Translations under genes and position numbers: made by a program
Shown here: piece after piece, positions 24,546-38,434 of the stretch
How positions within the stretch are numbered: the stretch's first letter is position 1
Layout: every line of letters starts with the position of its first letter
Assembly (NCBI GenBank): GCA_013398955.1
Contig: VWPU01005414.1
Coordinates: 310,001-374,000, forward strand
DNA from: Callaeas wilsoni
Lineage: Eukaryota; Chordata; Aves; Passeriformes; Callaeidae
DNA: 64,000 nucleotides
Direction: 5' to 3'
The notes under the pieces: model-generated
What the model saw: the letters and a program-made list of their open reading frames with translations, nothing else
The model's database searches: none
What the model was told of the DNA's origin: nothing

Positions 24546-26125
24546 TATTTAAATTTAAGAAGAGCACCACCAGGCACAGCAATCTGATCACAAATCTCTC
24601 AGACAGCACCACTAGTGGCTGCAGCCAGCTACACGTCTCAGGTGTTTGGGAAGACTTGAATGAATGGAGAGACCAAGCTTCCTCATGGTACCCTGCTGTC
24701 GCTTCCCAAACCCCTCGTGTGCTCCGCAATGCCACCAGCAGCTGCCAACTGCCAGAAGCCCAGCTGGCAGAGCCCCAGACCCAGCCTTGACACTGAGCCA
24801 GCCTCTGTCACTTTGGTTCTATGAGGACCCCATTGGACTCAGCTCCCTACCTGGGGAACTTACCAACATCAGAATCTTCAAGATGCATGGAGAAAGACGA
24901 GGGTTTCTGCACCAATAAAGGTAAAGGGTGGCTACCTGTAACAATGCCAGGTTTTCAGACAAACCCTTAGAGATTACTTTTAGTTTGGCCATATTATCTG
25001 GCTTCAATTTTCGTAAGTTTAAAAAAAAAAGAAAAAAAACCTACAAAAACCAGCCCCGTAAAAACCCAACACAACAAAAACTCAAAACACCACCAAAAAC
25101 CAAAACGAGATCACCATTAAGAGTAAAATTGGATGTTAAGAATCTCTAAACTTGTCATTCTTTCCTTCAATATACAACAGAAGGAACAATAAAATTTGAG
25201 CACAACTCTTTGTAAATTACTTCATGTACTTCAGGCTGAAGGAAATAGGAAATCTGAACGTACATCTAGATTATCTCTGCTTAGAAAATATCTTAGTCCA
25301 ACCCTAAAATGCCTTTCAGACAAATTTACGTATTGTAAATGGGGACTTTTTTGTCAAGCCAAGCCAAACTTACTACACAGGTAAACATGAACATGCAGAT
25401 TTTAAATACTGCCTTCCTTCACAAACTGTACTTCCCCATTAGGGGAAGAGCTGGAAACAAAGACTGTGAATTGCCATGTTAGAAAGGGTTAGCTATCTCT
25501 TAAAACTATGTGCTTCATATTCTCAATATGAAAATATTTCCAGTGTGATGCATCAACCCCACACATTATTTTATTTAAATAAACCAGATTTGTTGACTAT
25601 TGTTTACTGATTTTAAGTAGTTAAAAGAAAAGCAGTAATATTAAACTGAATTCAGTTTTTAAGTGCTAGGCATAATGAGATTAAATATTCATTCATCCTT
25701 ACAGTACACAAAAGTCATTCCTATTTTCCTGAATGCATAAATACAGCCTCTTTGTAAGCCCATTCAGAACAAAACACATTCACATTTCCCCCACTATGCA
25801 GTTACTCTAAAACTACTGAAAAGGTTACTTGATGGACCTCTTCCTGTGCCCAGCTTCAGATGAAGACGTGTTAGTCCCATGCGGACAGGCACAACGAATC
25901 AGAGTAAACAGTATGCAGACAGCAGAAATGAAAAAACAAAACCTCCAACAAACAACTAATATTGAGAAACAAGCAGCAATAGCCTCAATCAAAGCTTAAA
26001 AATACCATTACCTGGTTAGGAGGACCTGTTCCCTTTCCTCCTGTTTCATTAAAAACTGCCTGTTATTCCTCAGGTGTAACACAGGATGCCACATGATGGC
26101 AGCAAACACCAAGCTTTAGCCTTAC
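24546..26125. other. CEP85L intron 3 sequence next to exon 3
   Basis: No coding exon or named repeat was recognised. An A-rich, AAAACC-rich patch is at about 25020-25110. Confidence 0.5.
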
Positions 26126-26892
26126 CTGCACAGGCTGGTCACCTGCTACTCTCAAGTCTTCAAGCTGCGGCATGTGCCATGCAGCCACGCCGTAGGGCTC
26201 CTCAGCAGGCCTGCAGTCCAGGGGATTTGCCCGTAACTGCTCCTTGAGCCACATCTGAGTCCTCACTGCGGGCTGTATGGGAGCTCCGCTCACAGCCTGC
26301 TGTCCCAGTGTTGCGTATCTCTGGCCGAAAGCTTCACAGCCGCCTGCCGCAGGTTTGCTTTCAGGTAAGGCACTGTAGGTCAAGTCTAAGGCATGTCTCC
26401 TACTTGGTGAATCTGAAACAAAGTCATCTTTGCTGCATGTTTCAAATTTGTATTTGCAGTCCAGTAGAGAAGATCGTTTTTTCCCCACTTCTTTATCCTC
26501 AATTTTTAGCAACTCCATGCTGTCATGCAAACAACTTGGCCCATTTGTCCTTAATTGAGGTGGCACAGCTTTGTCCGTAGCAGCCCTGTATTCCACTGAA
26601 TGACTACTTCCATCTTGGCTGAAGTTATTTGGTGAGCTGAGTTTAGACAAGGAGGACCATTTTCTTACAGGTCTTGCATCTTTCATGTCGAGAGAATTGT
26701 CCAGGGCTCCCTGATTTCTGCCTCCTCCTGACCGAACAAAGCTTGTACTCCATTTTGAGCCATCAGACTTGAAAGCTTCCCTGTGTTTGGAAAGTGAAGA
26801 ACTGGCACCAGACAGCATCACATGGGCAGTGGGAATAGAAACCAGTGATCGGCTGGGCTTGAATGATGATGTACCACTTGAAGTTGAATGAT
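26126..26892 (-). CDS. CEP85L: CEP85L exon 3 (767 bp internal coding exon)
   Basis: The exon encodes 255 complete codons after two bases that finish a split Asp codon. Read on the minus strand, it opens [20 protein letters not shown] and TAHVM, then [80 protein letters not shown] and ends at QPVQ. This matches the long serine-rich, largely disordered N-terminal part of human CEP85L block by block. The acceptor is TTCTCTTCACAG just above 26892; the donor is CAG followed by GTAAGG just below 26126, leaving phase 0. CEP85L is a pericentriolar coiled-coil protein needed for centrosome function and neuronal migration; its coiled coils lie in later exons not in this window. The ATG visible inside the exon (at 26821) is an internal Met, not the start. 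Confidence 0.97.
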
Positions 26893-27462
26893 CTGTGAAG
26901 AGAAATTTATCACGTAAATACGTGCAACACAGAGCTCATGAACATTAGTTCAGATAGGACAAAATATCAAATTCAAGGTGAAATGCAAAAATAGAAGGAA
27001 AGAGGTTTCTTGACAAAATTGGTCTAAAAGGCCCTTTCTAAACCATGAGAATGGAAACTAATTAAAGTGGGAGATTTTCAAGTATATTTTGCTCAGGTGT
27101 CATGATTACAAAACAAAAAGTGCACTAAGCACTGGCAACAGCAGCTCCAGATAGAATTCTCATCCTGTGAGCCAAAGAAACCATTGTTCATTGTTCATTT
27201 CCCAGCTTTAACATGGCAGGCTGGATTTATGCCCCACCCCACATAATACTAAGGAGCTTCAATACCACAAACAGTAGAGGTGTTCAGGAGCCCCAAGACT
27301 GGTTTGTCTTTCATCATCCCTCTTTTCCTTTTTTAAAGGCAAAACAATTCAATAAATGTGCTTTGTATAATGGCAATACTGCAGACAAGCCAGTTTAATA
27401 ATGGTCAGCTGGACAGTTATTCATCCCTTCTGGATTTCACCAATTTCAAAGTATGCTTCCTA
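26893..27462. other. CEP85L intron 2, segment next to exon 3
   Basis: Intron sequence between the exon 3 acceptor and the solo LTR; nothing else recognised. Confidence 0.5.
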
Positions 27463-27991
27463 TGCTGTGTTTGGCTGGGAAAAAGTTAATTTCCTCCGCA
27501 GTAACTGATACGGGGCTATGTTTTGGATTTGTTCTGGAGACTGTGTTGGTGATTTAGGGATATTTTACTGCCTGCTGAGCAGTCCTTACACATAGTCAAG
27601 GCCTTTTCTGCTTCTCACCCCACCAGTGAGGAGGCTGGTGGTGCACAAGGACCTGGGAGGGGACACAGCTGGAAGAGCTGACCCCAGCTGACCAAATAGA
27701 TATTTCATATCCTACAGCACCATGCTCAGCAATAAAACTAGGGGGAAGGATGGTCTGGGGGGCTGCTGCTTGGGCAACAGTCAGCTGGTGGTGAGAAACT
27801 GTTTTCATTTGCAGCCCTTCTTGGTTCCTATTTCTCTGTTACTTTCCTTACAATTTTTTTCTTCTTTTTCAATTATTAAACTGTTTTTATCTCAACCCAT
27901 GAGTTTTTTCACTTGTACACTTCCAGTTCTCTCCCCCATCCCACCAGGAGTGGGGGCAGGAAGAGTGAGCGAGTGGCTGTGTATTTACAGA
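27463..27991 (+). mobile_element. Avian endogenous retrovirus solo LTR
   Basis: The segment has the layout of a common avian LTR: an opening TGCTGTGTTTGGCTGGGA, 'ggggctatgttttggatttg', 'caaggccttttctgcttctcaccccacc', 'gggaggggacacagctgg', a polyadenylation region with CTCAGCAATAAAACT, 'attaaactgtttttatctcaaccc' and 'gagtgagcgagtggctgtgt'. No gag, pol or env sequence adjoins it, so it is a solo LTR left by recombination. It is in the sense opposite to CEP85L. Confidence 0.85.
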
Positions 27992-30900
27992 CCCAAATAG
28001 AACACCACAGAGAAACTGTGTGGATCAGTTTGTAAAATCTTTCCCAAGTCAAAATATCAAGAACAGAGAAATCAGAAAGGTGATACTCAGGAGGGAACAG
28101 TAGAGCAAAGATGAGAGAGGTAAAGGAGAGGTTACTGGGAACTGGCTGAGAGCTCTCATCTACCCAGCAACACGTGCTTTAGCATGATAGGCTGTGGGCA
28201 ACCAGAAATAAACACCTAATTCTCTCATTAGAGGATCAGCTCACACCAAGTCAGGTTCACGGCAGAGAGACAGAATTGAAATTGCTCTAATTAAAAGATT
28301 CTTTTAGTGTCTCTTTTGCCAAAAAAAGAAAGATAGATGCATTCTTCTTATTTCTTTTATCCTAACCTAGAGAGAACCTCTTCCTTTGAGATTTATCAGC
28401 TACTACATTAATTCATACTGGGATAATTTAAAAGTAAAAAAAAAAGCTCTGCAAGTACAACTGGCATAGCCAGTTCAATGCTTACACTAGGTTAATGTCA
28501 TTTGGAGAAAGCCAGAACACATTTTTTATTAACTAAGCACACTTTGAAAGCATGTATTTGACTCAATATACCACATCACAGATAGGAAGAGAGCTTCCAA
28601 CGGTGCAACAACTTTCAAAAATGGTAGTACTTGTTTTTCTATGTATCCAAATAAAAATATCCTTACCTACAACTTGAATATTTATCCCTATTTGGGATCA
28701 AACTTCCTCACTTCTTGCACTTGCAGCCCAACAAAATCATACAGTCCTACAGTCACCCTCTTCATCAGAAAAATGCATTATGGCCCACAAAACAATAAAC
28801 AGTTCCTTGATTGATACCTATTTATTACATAGTTAATGCCAGGACTCCTAGAAAGAAAGAAAATCTTGCTGAAGCCTTCGTGCCTCCCAATGAGTCGCTC
28901 CCCCACCACGTACCCTCTCGTTTCAGTGCATAAGCTCATGCCACACAGCTTTGTGCTTCCACCCAGCCACCTACTTTCATAGTAGTTACAGAGCACTGCT
29001 CTCTGTAAGACTTGGCAAAACTGTCAGAGCTGGCTGAAGTGGACCAACAGTTTAAGAATTATTCACAGTTTTCTGATGGTGGCCAAAGAACACACAGAGA
29101 GGCTGTCCTGTGCAGGGCCAGGAGTGGGATTTCAATGATACTTTTGTGGGTCCCTTCCAACTCAGGATACTCTCTGATTCTGTGATAAAGTTAAATGGAG
29201 AGTAGTATACTACCAGCTTGTTACCTGATTAATCATGCTGCTAACTTACGTGAGGGTAACGTTTTTTTGTATGCAAGACTAAAGAACTTCCTTCCTCCCT
29301 GCAATTCTTCTGTAAAAATTCTATACTGGAGAGAGAAACATTTTTACTGGCTGTTCTGTCTTGATATTGCTCAAGAGGTGGGACATGTTAAAGAGGAAGA
29401 CAGAAGGCCACATAACCCATTTCAAGCAGAAGGAATCACAGTCTTCTGACCAAACACATCAGTGCCCACAGATACTGCAACACTGGAGATGGTGACATTG
29501 ATGGTGACACGACTACTCATTTCCAAATTGTGATATGCCCATGGACATGTAACCTTCTTGCCTGTGCCAGGTACAGTATCAGCTTCTTGTCTTCTCTCAT
29601 GGCACATCACACACTTGTGTCCAAAGCCACTACAAACTGGTTACATCTGGCTATGCTGTGTAGCAGGGGCTGCAGCTTCCAGTCCTGCTCTGCAATGGAA
29701 ATAAAGATACACAGCCACATCTTTCTGAGGATGTCAAAGCAGTGACAAGAAAGCAAGTGAGGTATATGACCTGAAGGAGCTGGAGTCTCAAATATATCTA
29801 TCATGAGATGGAAAGTGCAGGTTAGAGTCCTGCTTTTGGAGAACATGCAGCAGAAGAGCAGGAAGAGATTCTCAGGGAAAGTAGGGATGGAAATGCACAG
29901 TAGAAAGAAATGCATCTCCTCTTCTACAGCTAACTCCTTAGCTTGAGGCTGCTGGCTTTGTAACATTCAAGAAAACTAACCTTTGTATTGAGCCTTACCT
30001 AGAAGCTGAATCTGACACAGCACAAAATCAGTCCAGCAAAGGCAGCAGTCTCAGGCGTTTTTATATCCAAAAAAATAGGAGTATATTAGGATTCAGAAAC
30101 AACTGACCTACGTTTTAGGCTATGCAGATTTCTAGGAGTAGAAATGTTACATCTGCAAGAGAAAGGTAAAAGAAATCCTGTATACATGTATCTGTAAAAT
30201 TTAGAGTAGTAAAAAATAAATAGTAGTATTTAATATAGCATTTTCAGTCTGAAATATTGACTTAATGTTACCTATACATGGTCTTCAAACTAAAATTAAA
30301 GCAAATAATAATTAGAAATACATTATCTCCTTCATTTATTAGATTACAGACTTATTAATATGTGGTAGATTTTTAGTTTTCCTCCTTCTAAATTTAATTA
30401 AATTAAAAATTAATTAATTTTGAGTTAAGATTTAAACTTTTTTCCTCACTTCCAATTCTAAACTCTTCAAGCAGATTTGAACTTGGAATGCCACTTATAT
30501 CCAAGTACTGCTGACGGATGTCTCCAATAATTTGTTTCAAAGAGAAACACAGTAATTCTGGCTTCAACTTGTCCTAATTAGTCTTCCCATTAACGCTTAC
30601 TGGAACATATGAGAAAATTCACACTTTTTCTTAGAGCATATTGCTTAAGTCTGCCTTGCCTGCAGGCTCAGCTGGAAAGAGAACCAGTCTGCATTTGGAA
30701 ACATCTCACAATACAAAAAGCAGGAAATCCGTAGATTTCATTGTAAACAGGAGAGAACTCAGAAAGCATCATGAAACTTAAGAGATGTTACTTCTTCCGT
30801 AGACACAGGAATAAGCTCCATCTGGCCAAATCCTGCCAAAGACTATTTCATCCAAGCAGCAGGTTTTTCCCTTCCATACAGGCGGGGGTTAGCAAATGCC

Positions 30901-33900
30901 AGCTCAGAACTGAAAGCGCTCTCTCCTTGGGATTACTTGGGGTTTACTTCACTGATCTGGTATTTATTTGAAGATTACAAACACTCTTAAACATGGCTCG
31001 TGTGTCTCCAGAGTCTTTCAAAGCTTAAAACTTCTCTCTTTAATGAAAACCGAAAGAGACAGGAGGATAAAAAAGCAGTTAGATGCTACTGGTTTTCCTT
31101 TCAACAGAATTAAGATTCTATGACAACTTTTTCTTTTCAATTATCCTAATAACGTTTTTTGGGGCCCAACACAAAACTCCCTGGAGCACTTTTCTAATAG
31201 GCATGACATTTTAATACCTGATCCAGTACTTCCAAAGCCACATAACTAGGAGAATTGAAAGCATGCTATTTTAAAAACACATTACAAGATTTCTACCACA
31301 TAATAGCAGCAGATGGAATAAAAAAAATGAAGAACATTTCATATGGCTTTCTTACTATCTTGTATTACACTTCTGAAATATTTAATTACTGCTTATCTGG
31401 CATAGAAAATAATGTAACAGAATCAATTTTGGTCTTAATAAAAAACTAATCACAAAGAGAAAGCACAGCAGGTACTTTCTTCTGAAAGAGGGGTAGAAGA
31501 AAGAAACTCTTCAATATAAAGTTAATGAACACCTCCTACTCATTTGCATTTTCTTGTGCTATGCTTTTTAAATTACTGGAAAAAATGCTGTGAAGTCATT
31601 TCTCAGGCCAGACACACAATCCTCATGCAGCTACTTAAAATCCTTATCTGTCGCCTAACAGCCAGTCAAAACACACAAGTCAGAAAAGGTTCACTGTAAG
31701 CCTAAGCAACTTCTTAAGTTGCAAAATTAAACCAGTGCTATGAGAACTCCCATCTCAGATACACTTCTGCATGGGATGAATTCATCACTGTTCCCAATAA
31801 GATATTATCAAACAATTGCAGAGTAATCAGCTAATACAGTTACCCAATATTAATCAAAATCAAAATGCATTCGATACATGTGTTTATGGGATGCACGTGT
31901 AGCTAATGCCACTGAAAACAGCGAACCTTCCTTGTGCGAAGGACTTTGAAATTTGATATTTTATCCAGGGTATAATTAGAACACCCTGGTCATGGAGAAA
32001 AACACCAGTATTAAAAACAGCTCACCTTCTCTTCCTTTCCTCCCTTCCCACCCATCCTCCCAAAACACCGACATCGTTTACTCCAATCTAGGAAAATAAA
32101 TGGAACTATTCTTATTAACTGAGCAGAAGATAAACAGGGGAAGTCAAGCCCCCACTATACAAATTGAAGGTCTTGAATCTGGCCGTGATTTAGTGAACAA
32201 AAGCTCTGACATGCATTATAGGATGTCAGTTCCTCTGAATTGTTCTGTAGCTCTTAACTGCATGGACTCCAGCAACAAGCCACAAACAATTCCAGCATCC
32301 AGCGTAGGACTGAAGGGGCCATGAGTCTTCCATCTACCATGCAAGCATGTGGGTACTTCCCATAAATCTCCAAAACAGCTGTTTTCAACAACAGAGGTGT
32401 CTAACTCTCCTGGGAGTTGGTTGAAAGACAAAGACAATGGGATGATGTGCCATGACAACAGTATCAATGCCACATGTGTGCTCCTCCCTGCCCACCTACT
32501 CATAAACTGGACAGGCCTTAATGCAGCAGAGATAATCAGATGAGCTAAATGAGACATTTCAAAGCGGCCAGGCAGGAGGCCAGTTCTACTAAAAAGCCCT
32601 AAGCAGACTGACTCATCCTCTGGAAGCAAAAGCATGCCTTTCCAGGGTGCAGCAGCACTCACAGGAACGGTTTGGGCTTGGTTGGTTTCTTGGGGTTTTT
32701 TTTGTACTGTCTAGAATTCTTCATCATCCTTTTTACAAACTTTTTTCATATTATTTCAAGTTTGCTATGTCAAAATATGAGGAATGGGGAATGAAGGAAG
32801 GAATATCTGCAAATAACTCTCTTCCAAAGAGCAAATAAGAACACGCATCACAGAAAGCTGTGGCAGAAAAGGAAGAACTGCAGACACAGCAGGGAACTGT
32901 TCAGACATTTAACAAGTTTTCTATGAGAAAGAAATCCTAAACATTATTTGTTTATAAAGTTCTGTGTTTGAACAGCAAGGAACTAATACAAAAGAATAAC
33001 AAAAAACTTACTAGCGGCAAAACGTAATACTAACTAATGCTAATTTAAAATAATATTAAACGCTAAAATACTTACTGCCAGTAAGCTGAGATGGCTGTAT
33101 CACATCTACGCCTTCAAAGCAGAAACAGTCACGTGGTGTTCAGAAGCAAGTCCAATTAATGTCAATTGGAAAAAAGAAGGAAGTTCACTGCCTTCCACCA
33201 TCACCATCACTGTACTGCCAGTATCAATCAGAATTCTTTTACATAAGATGTGGGTTGCAAACTCCAAGTCAGTTCTACTTTGTTTCACATTAATTGTATG
33301 GGATTTTCTGTGATCTACTGTGTTGCACACCAAAGGAACACAAGTCGTACCTAAAAACTCGCTAGTTTTAAAAGGTGAAGGAATTTAAAAACTATATTAT
33401 TCACAAAGAATTTGAATAGTACAAGGCTGAATAATATGAATGTGAAATGAATGTAGACGGTTGCAGCTGAGACGGGATTTTCAACAACTGACGCAATTCT
33501 GTTCTTTTAGGACTTTGTTTCAGATGAAATACTGGTAAAGCTACTATCCCTGAGCACTGTTTTTGTAGAGAAACAAAAGAAGGAATAAATGGTAGGACAG
33601 CCTCACAGGCCTCCTACAATGTACAGAGATCGAAAAATAGTACAAGGCAAGTTTAAAGGATTTTTAGTAAGTAGAGCACAAAGCCATGCTGGAAAGAGTA
33701 AAAGCTGCACTCATAAGTACCAGGATGGCATCCACACTTACGCAAGGAAAGAAATGCAGCGGTAACACTAACTTCCAGCAAATGGCAAACAGCTTCTTAG
33801 ACATCCTCACAAACAAAGGGAGTGCTACGTACATATGAACATACTTGAACAGAAATTTGCCTAACACATCCCATCTAATTTGTTAAGACCTGGCCATTTG

Positions 33901-36900
33901 GTATCCATCTCCCTTATCCTCCTCCTCTATGGGTAATGAATTTACTTTTCCCCCATTTATGACTTCTCATTCTTTTCCATGCCGTTCAGGCAAACACACT
34001 TTCTCCCTTGTTTGACAGAGAGGTGATAGGGTAGCAACAATCATACTCAGAGTAAGTAACGAGAAAAACACTCTCACTTTGCAAATAACACAAAAAAAGA
34101 GGCAGTGAGAAACAAGTATGTTCTAAAATTTATTAAAGCTTAACACAGAAACTGACTGTCACTGAACAAGAGAAAATTATACCTCCTCATTAAGCAAATG
34201 AAAAATATTTATTCAAAGAAAATAACTTGTATTTCCTTATTTTTTGCATTATTCACATCCTGTTTTCAGCTTACCAAGTAAAAGGTTGCCTTGCTCCACT
34301 TAGATTTACCTGAAAACACAGTATTTTCCCTAGAACCCAGTATTGACGAGGAATGTGCCCTATAGGAGCTACTACTTTGTATTAAGTTGCAGTATCTCTG
34401 GTACTGAAATAGTCTTTCACAAGTCTGCTCTTTGATCAAGTCTCATTAGGGCACAGCCAACACTCACCAGCTTTGATTTATTTAAAGACTGTTGTCCCAT
34501 GCTTGAGAGGTCATCCCTGCACCTTAACATCAGTATCCCACCACACCTTCTGAGATAGCAGACCTGGCAAAAACCTCAGTAGTGAAGTTCTTAAGATTCT
34601 AGCAGCAAAAACACACAGCTAAGTGACACAGTGAGCCACACCTCCATATGATCTCACCTTAGCACTACAAATCAATCTCTGCATTCCACATCTCATTTCA
34701 AGAGCCAAAGTTCTTAACTCCATCACTTAATTTAGATGACAAGAGGCAATCTGAGCATCTTCCCAAAGAACTGCACAGGGGTGATCAAACCAAAATCAGT
34801 ACCAAAATGAAGCACACAGAGATCACACATTCACTTTTTGGACCATACATGATCAGTTAAAGAAACACTACACAGGAGACAAGCTCTGTAGAAAGTGTTA
34901 GTTTTCTCCCACGTGCCATTGCAGTCAGGTTTGAGGTCAAAGTCCCCAGCACTAAGTGACGTTAAAATACATTTGGTAGAATGACTTGTCATCCAAAACA
35001 CTCTTCATTAAAAGTTAATACACATTCCCCTGACATATATAGTTGTTTTGGGTTTGGATTTTTTTGTGCAAGAAAATACTATGTAAAATGATCCACATTC
35101 TGCTTCTAAAAAAGCTTCTTTAAACTAGCTGTTTGGCAGTATCAGTTGTAAGACTCTGATAATAAAATTTTCCATGTGCTTCAACAAACAAAGCTTAACA
35201 AAAACTTGTAACAATCATTTGTGTTTTGTGAAAGTTGACTTCAGGGAGACTGTACCAAGGCAGTGCAACAGTTTTTGATAGGGGAAAACAAATACAAACT
35301 CCACAAACAAACAGAAAAAGGCAAGTGCATGTGAGTGGTACAGTACACCGGAGGTCTTAACACTCATCAGGTATATACATGCAGAGAGTAAAAAGAAAAC
35401 CCTTAAGCCCCCAACATATCAGATACACACCAAGTGTATCTGTCCTGCTCAAGGGATCTAGCATAACTGATATTTTAGGACACAAAAAAAAAAAAAAGAG
35501 TACTGCCTATTAATATTTCTGTGAAGTGCCAATTTACCCAGCAATATCTAGGCTAATAAGACTCAGATGGGGAATCCACAACTCCAAAAGAGAAGCGTCT
35601 CCAAAAAAATTAAGTAACTTCTACTCTTGAGCCAGATCTGGGTCAACTTAGCTCACTCACATGAAACCCAGATTCAGAAGATGATATAACAGGGGACTGT
35701 AAAGGAAAGTAGCAGTGTATAGAGATGGGATGCTGCCACTCCGAAATGAAGTCAGGCATCAGTCCTGTGCAACAAGGGCAGCTCTAACAAACAGGCACAC
35801 ATTTCAAAAAGCAGCAGGCAAAAGTTGTTTTACAGGAAAAGGTTATTCAGCAGAGAAAAATAAATTAGAGCAAAGTCAACTACTGCAAGATTCTACTCTT
35901 GTTTTCCTTACTCTATTCAATTATTCCAGATGCTGATGTTAGAGAAATCTGAAAGTACAGATTCATTAAAAGTACAAGTGACAAATACAATACCACTGGA
36001 TACTTAACTGAAGCAGAAAATATTTCAAAGATTTTATCTGAGAAAATAGTCTAAAGTAAACAGCAGGTAAGCCCAAGAGCAAATTTTTACTCCATATCCG
36101 TCACTGAAAACAAGTTATTTATGACTGCTATTGGTTCAAGCTTGCAGTGGCCATCTGCTAAATTAGTCTGTAAAGAGAAAGGCTAACCTAATTTACATAA
36201 AAATATCTTTGGATGAGAAAACTGAGCATATTAAGATAGAAATATGTCTTAAAAGAATGACCTTGTTTCATCAGAATACAATAAACCTTTTGATTTATGT
36301 ATTTTGCCTCTTTAACCAAGGATATCACAAACCCACAGCCAAAAATAATAGCAATTTCTAGAAATACAATAGAATAAAAGGATGCTCTGAACAACCATTT
36401 TCAAAAAGTTAAAATTTCCCAGCAGTAAGTGCCACACACACAAAGAAATGCTCCATCCTCAATGCATTCCCTTGATGCACCTCTTTACACTCAGCTTCAG
36501 CTTTGGTGCTATTTTGCTGCCGTACATGTACAGCACCTGAGAGAGAACTCTGCTACAGCATGTTCATGGGCTGTTGTGTGAGTACACATAAGTTACATGC
36601 AGCCAGCCACCACAAACTAGTAAAAATTATTATGCATGCGATTTGGACGCTTTATGCAAAAGAGCGCAAATCAAGCCAAAGAGAAATTTGTATCTCACAG
36701 CATCCATCTTCTCCAGCCATCTAGAGTTATTTTTAAGAAACAGTTATATAACTAAGCAGAACAATTTTTAGATTAACAGGTTCTATTTTCACCCCCCCAG
36801 ATAAGAGGATAAAGCAATATTCCAGAACAGCAGTCACGTAAACAGGCAACTCGAATTCGTTGAAATAGAAGTACGCGTGAAAACCTATACTGCCCCAGGG

Positions 36901-38138
36901 AGTTTCTTTTGTGGTTGGTTGTCTCATTTTTTAGAAGTCTAGATCTTGACTTGCATTTGCCCTTTTATGAAGGCCATCTACAGCTTCCAATTCCATTTTT
37001 CAACGACAAGCACTTAACAGTGAAGACATGAAGAAATCAAATATCCCCCTAGGACCTTCTTTAAAAGTAATGGCTAAAGGGGAAAAAATACTGTGGATGT
37101 CACAATATATCTGTTCTCCTTCCTTTCTGTATCTGCAAGTTACCCATGCCTCAAATACCATCTACTTCAACAGACACCAGATACCCCCTCTCACTGGCAT
37201 TATTTTTTCATCCTCAGCTAGGGATGACTCAAAAAAACTGGAGTAACTTCAGAACAGAAATCTGCCCCTGCCCTCCAGAGGGGGATAATTCCAGGTATTT
37301 TTGTTCTCTGTAAGAGAACGCTCAGTACCAAGTACATATCTACCCCTTCCTATACCAAGACAGACACAGTTGTGCTTTCTCAGTCTCCACAGAAAACTTA
37401 TTTGTATTATCTCAACTCTCTAACTTACCTCTGATGCCATCTCCTACAACAACATTCCCAGATTAGCTAGGCTGATACGTTTCAGCAGCAAAACTACCTC
37501 ACCTAAGATATGAAAGGGCAAAGGATGTGCATATGAAGAGAAACTCATGCTAAGAGATGCCCTCTAACACAAGGGACCAGAGCAAAACCTGAGGGCTCCC
37601 AGAAAGCACTATCATTCCAGAGAGTTAAAACTCTGTGGTTGACCAAGGTATGTATCAATATTTCACATTTTCTTCATAACTACAGGTAGAAACAGAGCCT
37701 TCAATTCAATGTCAAGTAACTTTAGAAGGTTAAATCCCACTTTCAAGGAGACTGGAGTTTCTGGCTGTGTTTTTGAGATATTTATCCACTAATGACAGTT
37801 TAATCCCTGTTCCTACTAAGATTGTCTTTATATTGAAATAATTAAAAATTAATTAAATATTAAAATATTTAGGTTCAACTAGTACCTGTTCTGCTCATCA
37901 CAGAGCAGTGGATCTCTTCTTTCACAGCCCATCAGGAACAGCTCTAACAGGACCAACACCCTTCAGTTTTATGCCAGGCTATGCGAGTGGGGAAGACAGA
38001 ACACGCCTTCATTTTTTCTCCCAATCTCACACTTCAGCCTCATTTCCTCCACTGATCTCCCCCAGCAGAGCCTTGCACAGTAGTTATCCTCCTAGCTTAC
38101 CTCTGTATTCTCACTTCAGGAGCCCCAGTCCAAATCCA
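27992..38138. other. CEP85L intron 2, no recognised gene
   Basis: Apart from the CR1 tail at 29107 I see no splice-flanked exon. The two longest ORFs here, both on the minus strand (32216-32662 and 29607-29966), have no family signature I can name. Confidence 0.5.
29107..29187 (+). mobile_element. CR1 LINE, short 3' tail
   Basis: Reads 'ctgtgcagggccaggagtggga', then 'tgatacttttgtgggtcccttccaactcaggatactc' and ends 'tctgattctgtgat', the characteristic CR1 terminus with its short terminal repeat. Confidence 0.9.
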
Positions 38139-38140
38139 TA

Positions 38141-38350
38141 ATCATAGAACAGAATCATTTAGGTTGGAAAAGATCTTTAAGATCATTTAATCCAACCATT
38201 AACCCAGCACTATCAAGTCCCACACTAAAACCATGGCCTCAAGCACCATATCTACATGTTATTTTTTGAAAATCTCCAGGGATGGTGACTCAACCACTTC
38301 CCTTAGCAGCCTGTTCCAATTTTTGACAGCCCTTTAATTGGTAGCTCTTC
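38141..38350 (-). mobile_element. CR1 LINE, 3'-end fragment
   Basis: Plus-strand text shows the reverse of the CR1 3' end: 'atcatagaacagaatcatttaggttggaaaagat', 'taatccaaccattaacccagcact', 'ccatggcctcaagcacc', 'ctccagggatggtgactcaaccacttccct', 'cagcctgttccaat'. The element is on the minus strand and 5'-truncated. Confidence 0.95.
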
Positions 38351-38434
38351 CAAGTATCACACAGACTTCTGTACAATTAGAACACATGTACATTACTCAG
38401 ATGGAAAAAGAAATCCTTTTACAGGCAGAAGCAG

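Noticed and set aside
1..26125. Search for CEP85L exon 4 and for PLN exon 1
   Set aside because: No minus-strand segment resembled the KWESMLKIKEG region of CEP85L, and a noncoding PLN first exon cannot be identified by eye; neither is annotated.
32216..32662. 148-codon minus-strand ORF
   Set aside because: Longest ORF outside CEP85L exon 3, but no recognised domain, no splice-site framing and ordinary intron surroundings; treated as chance.
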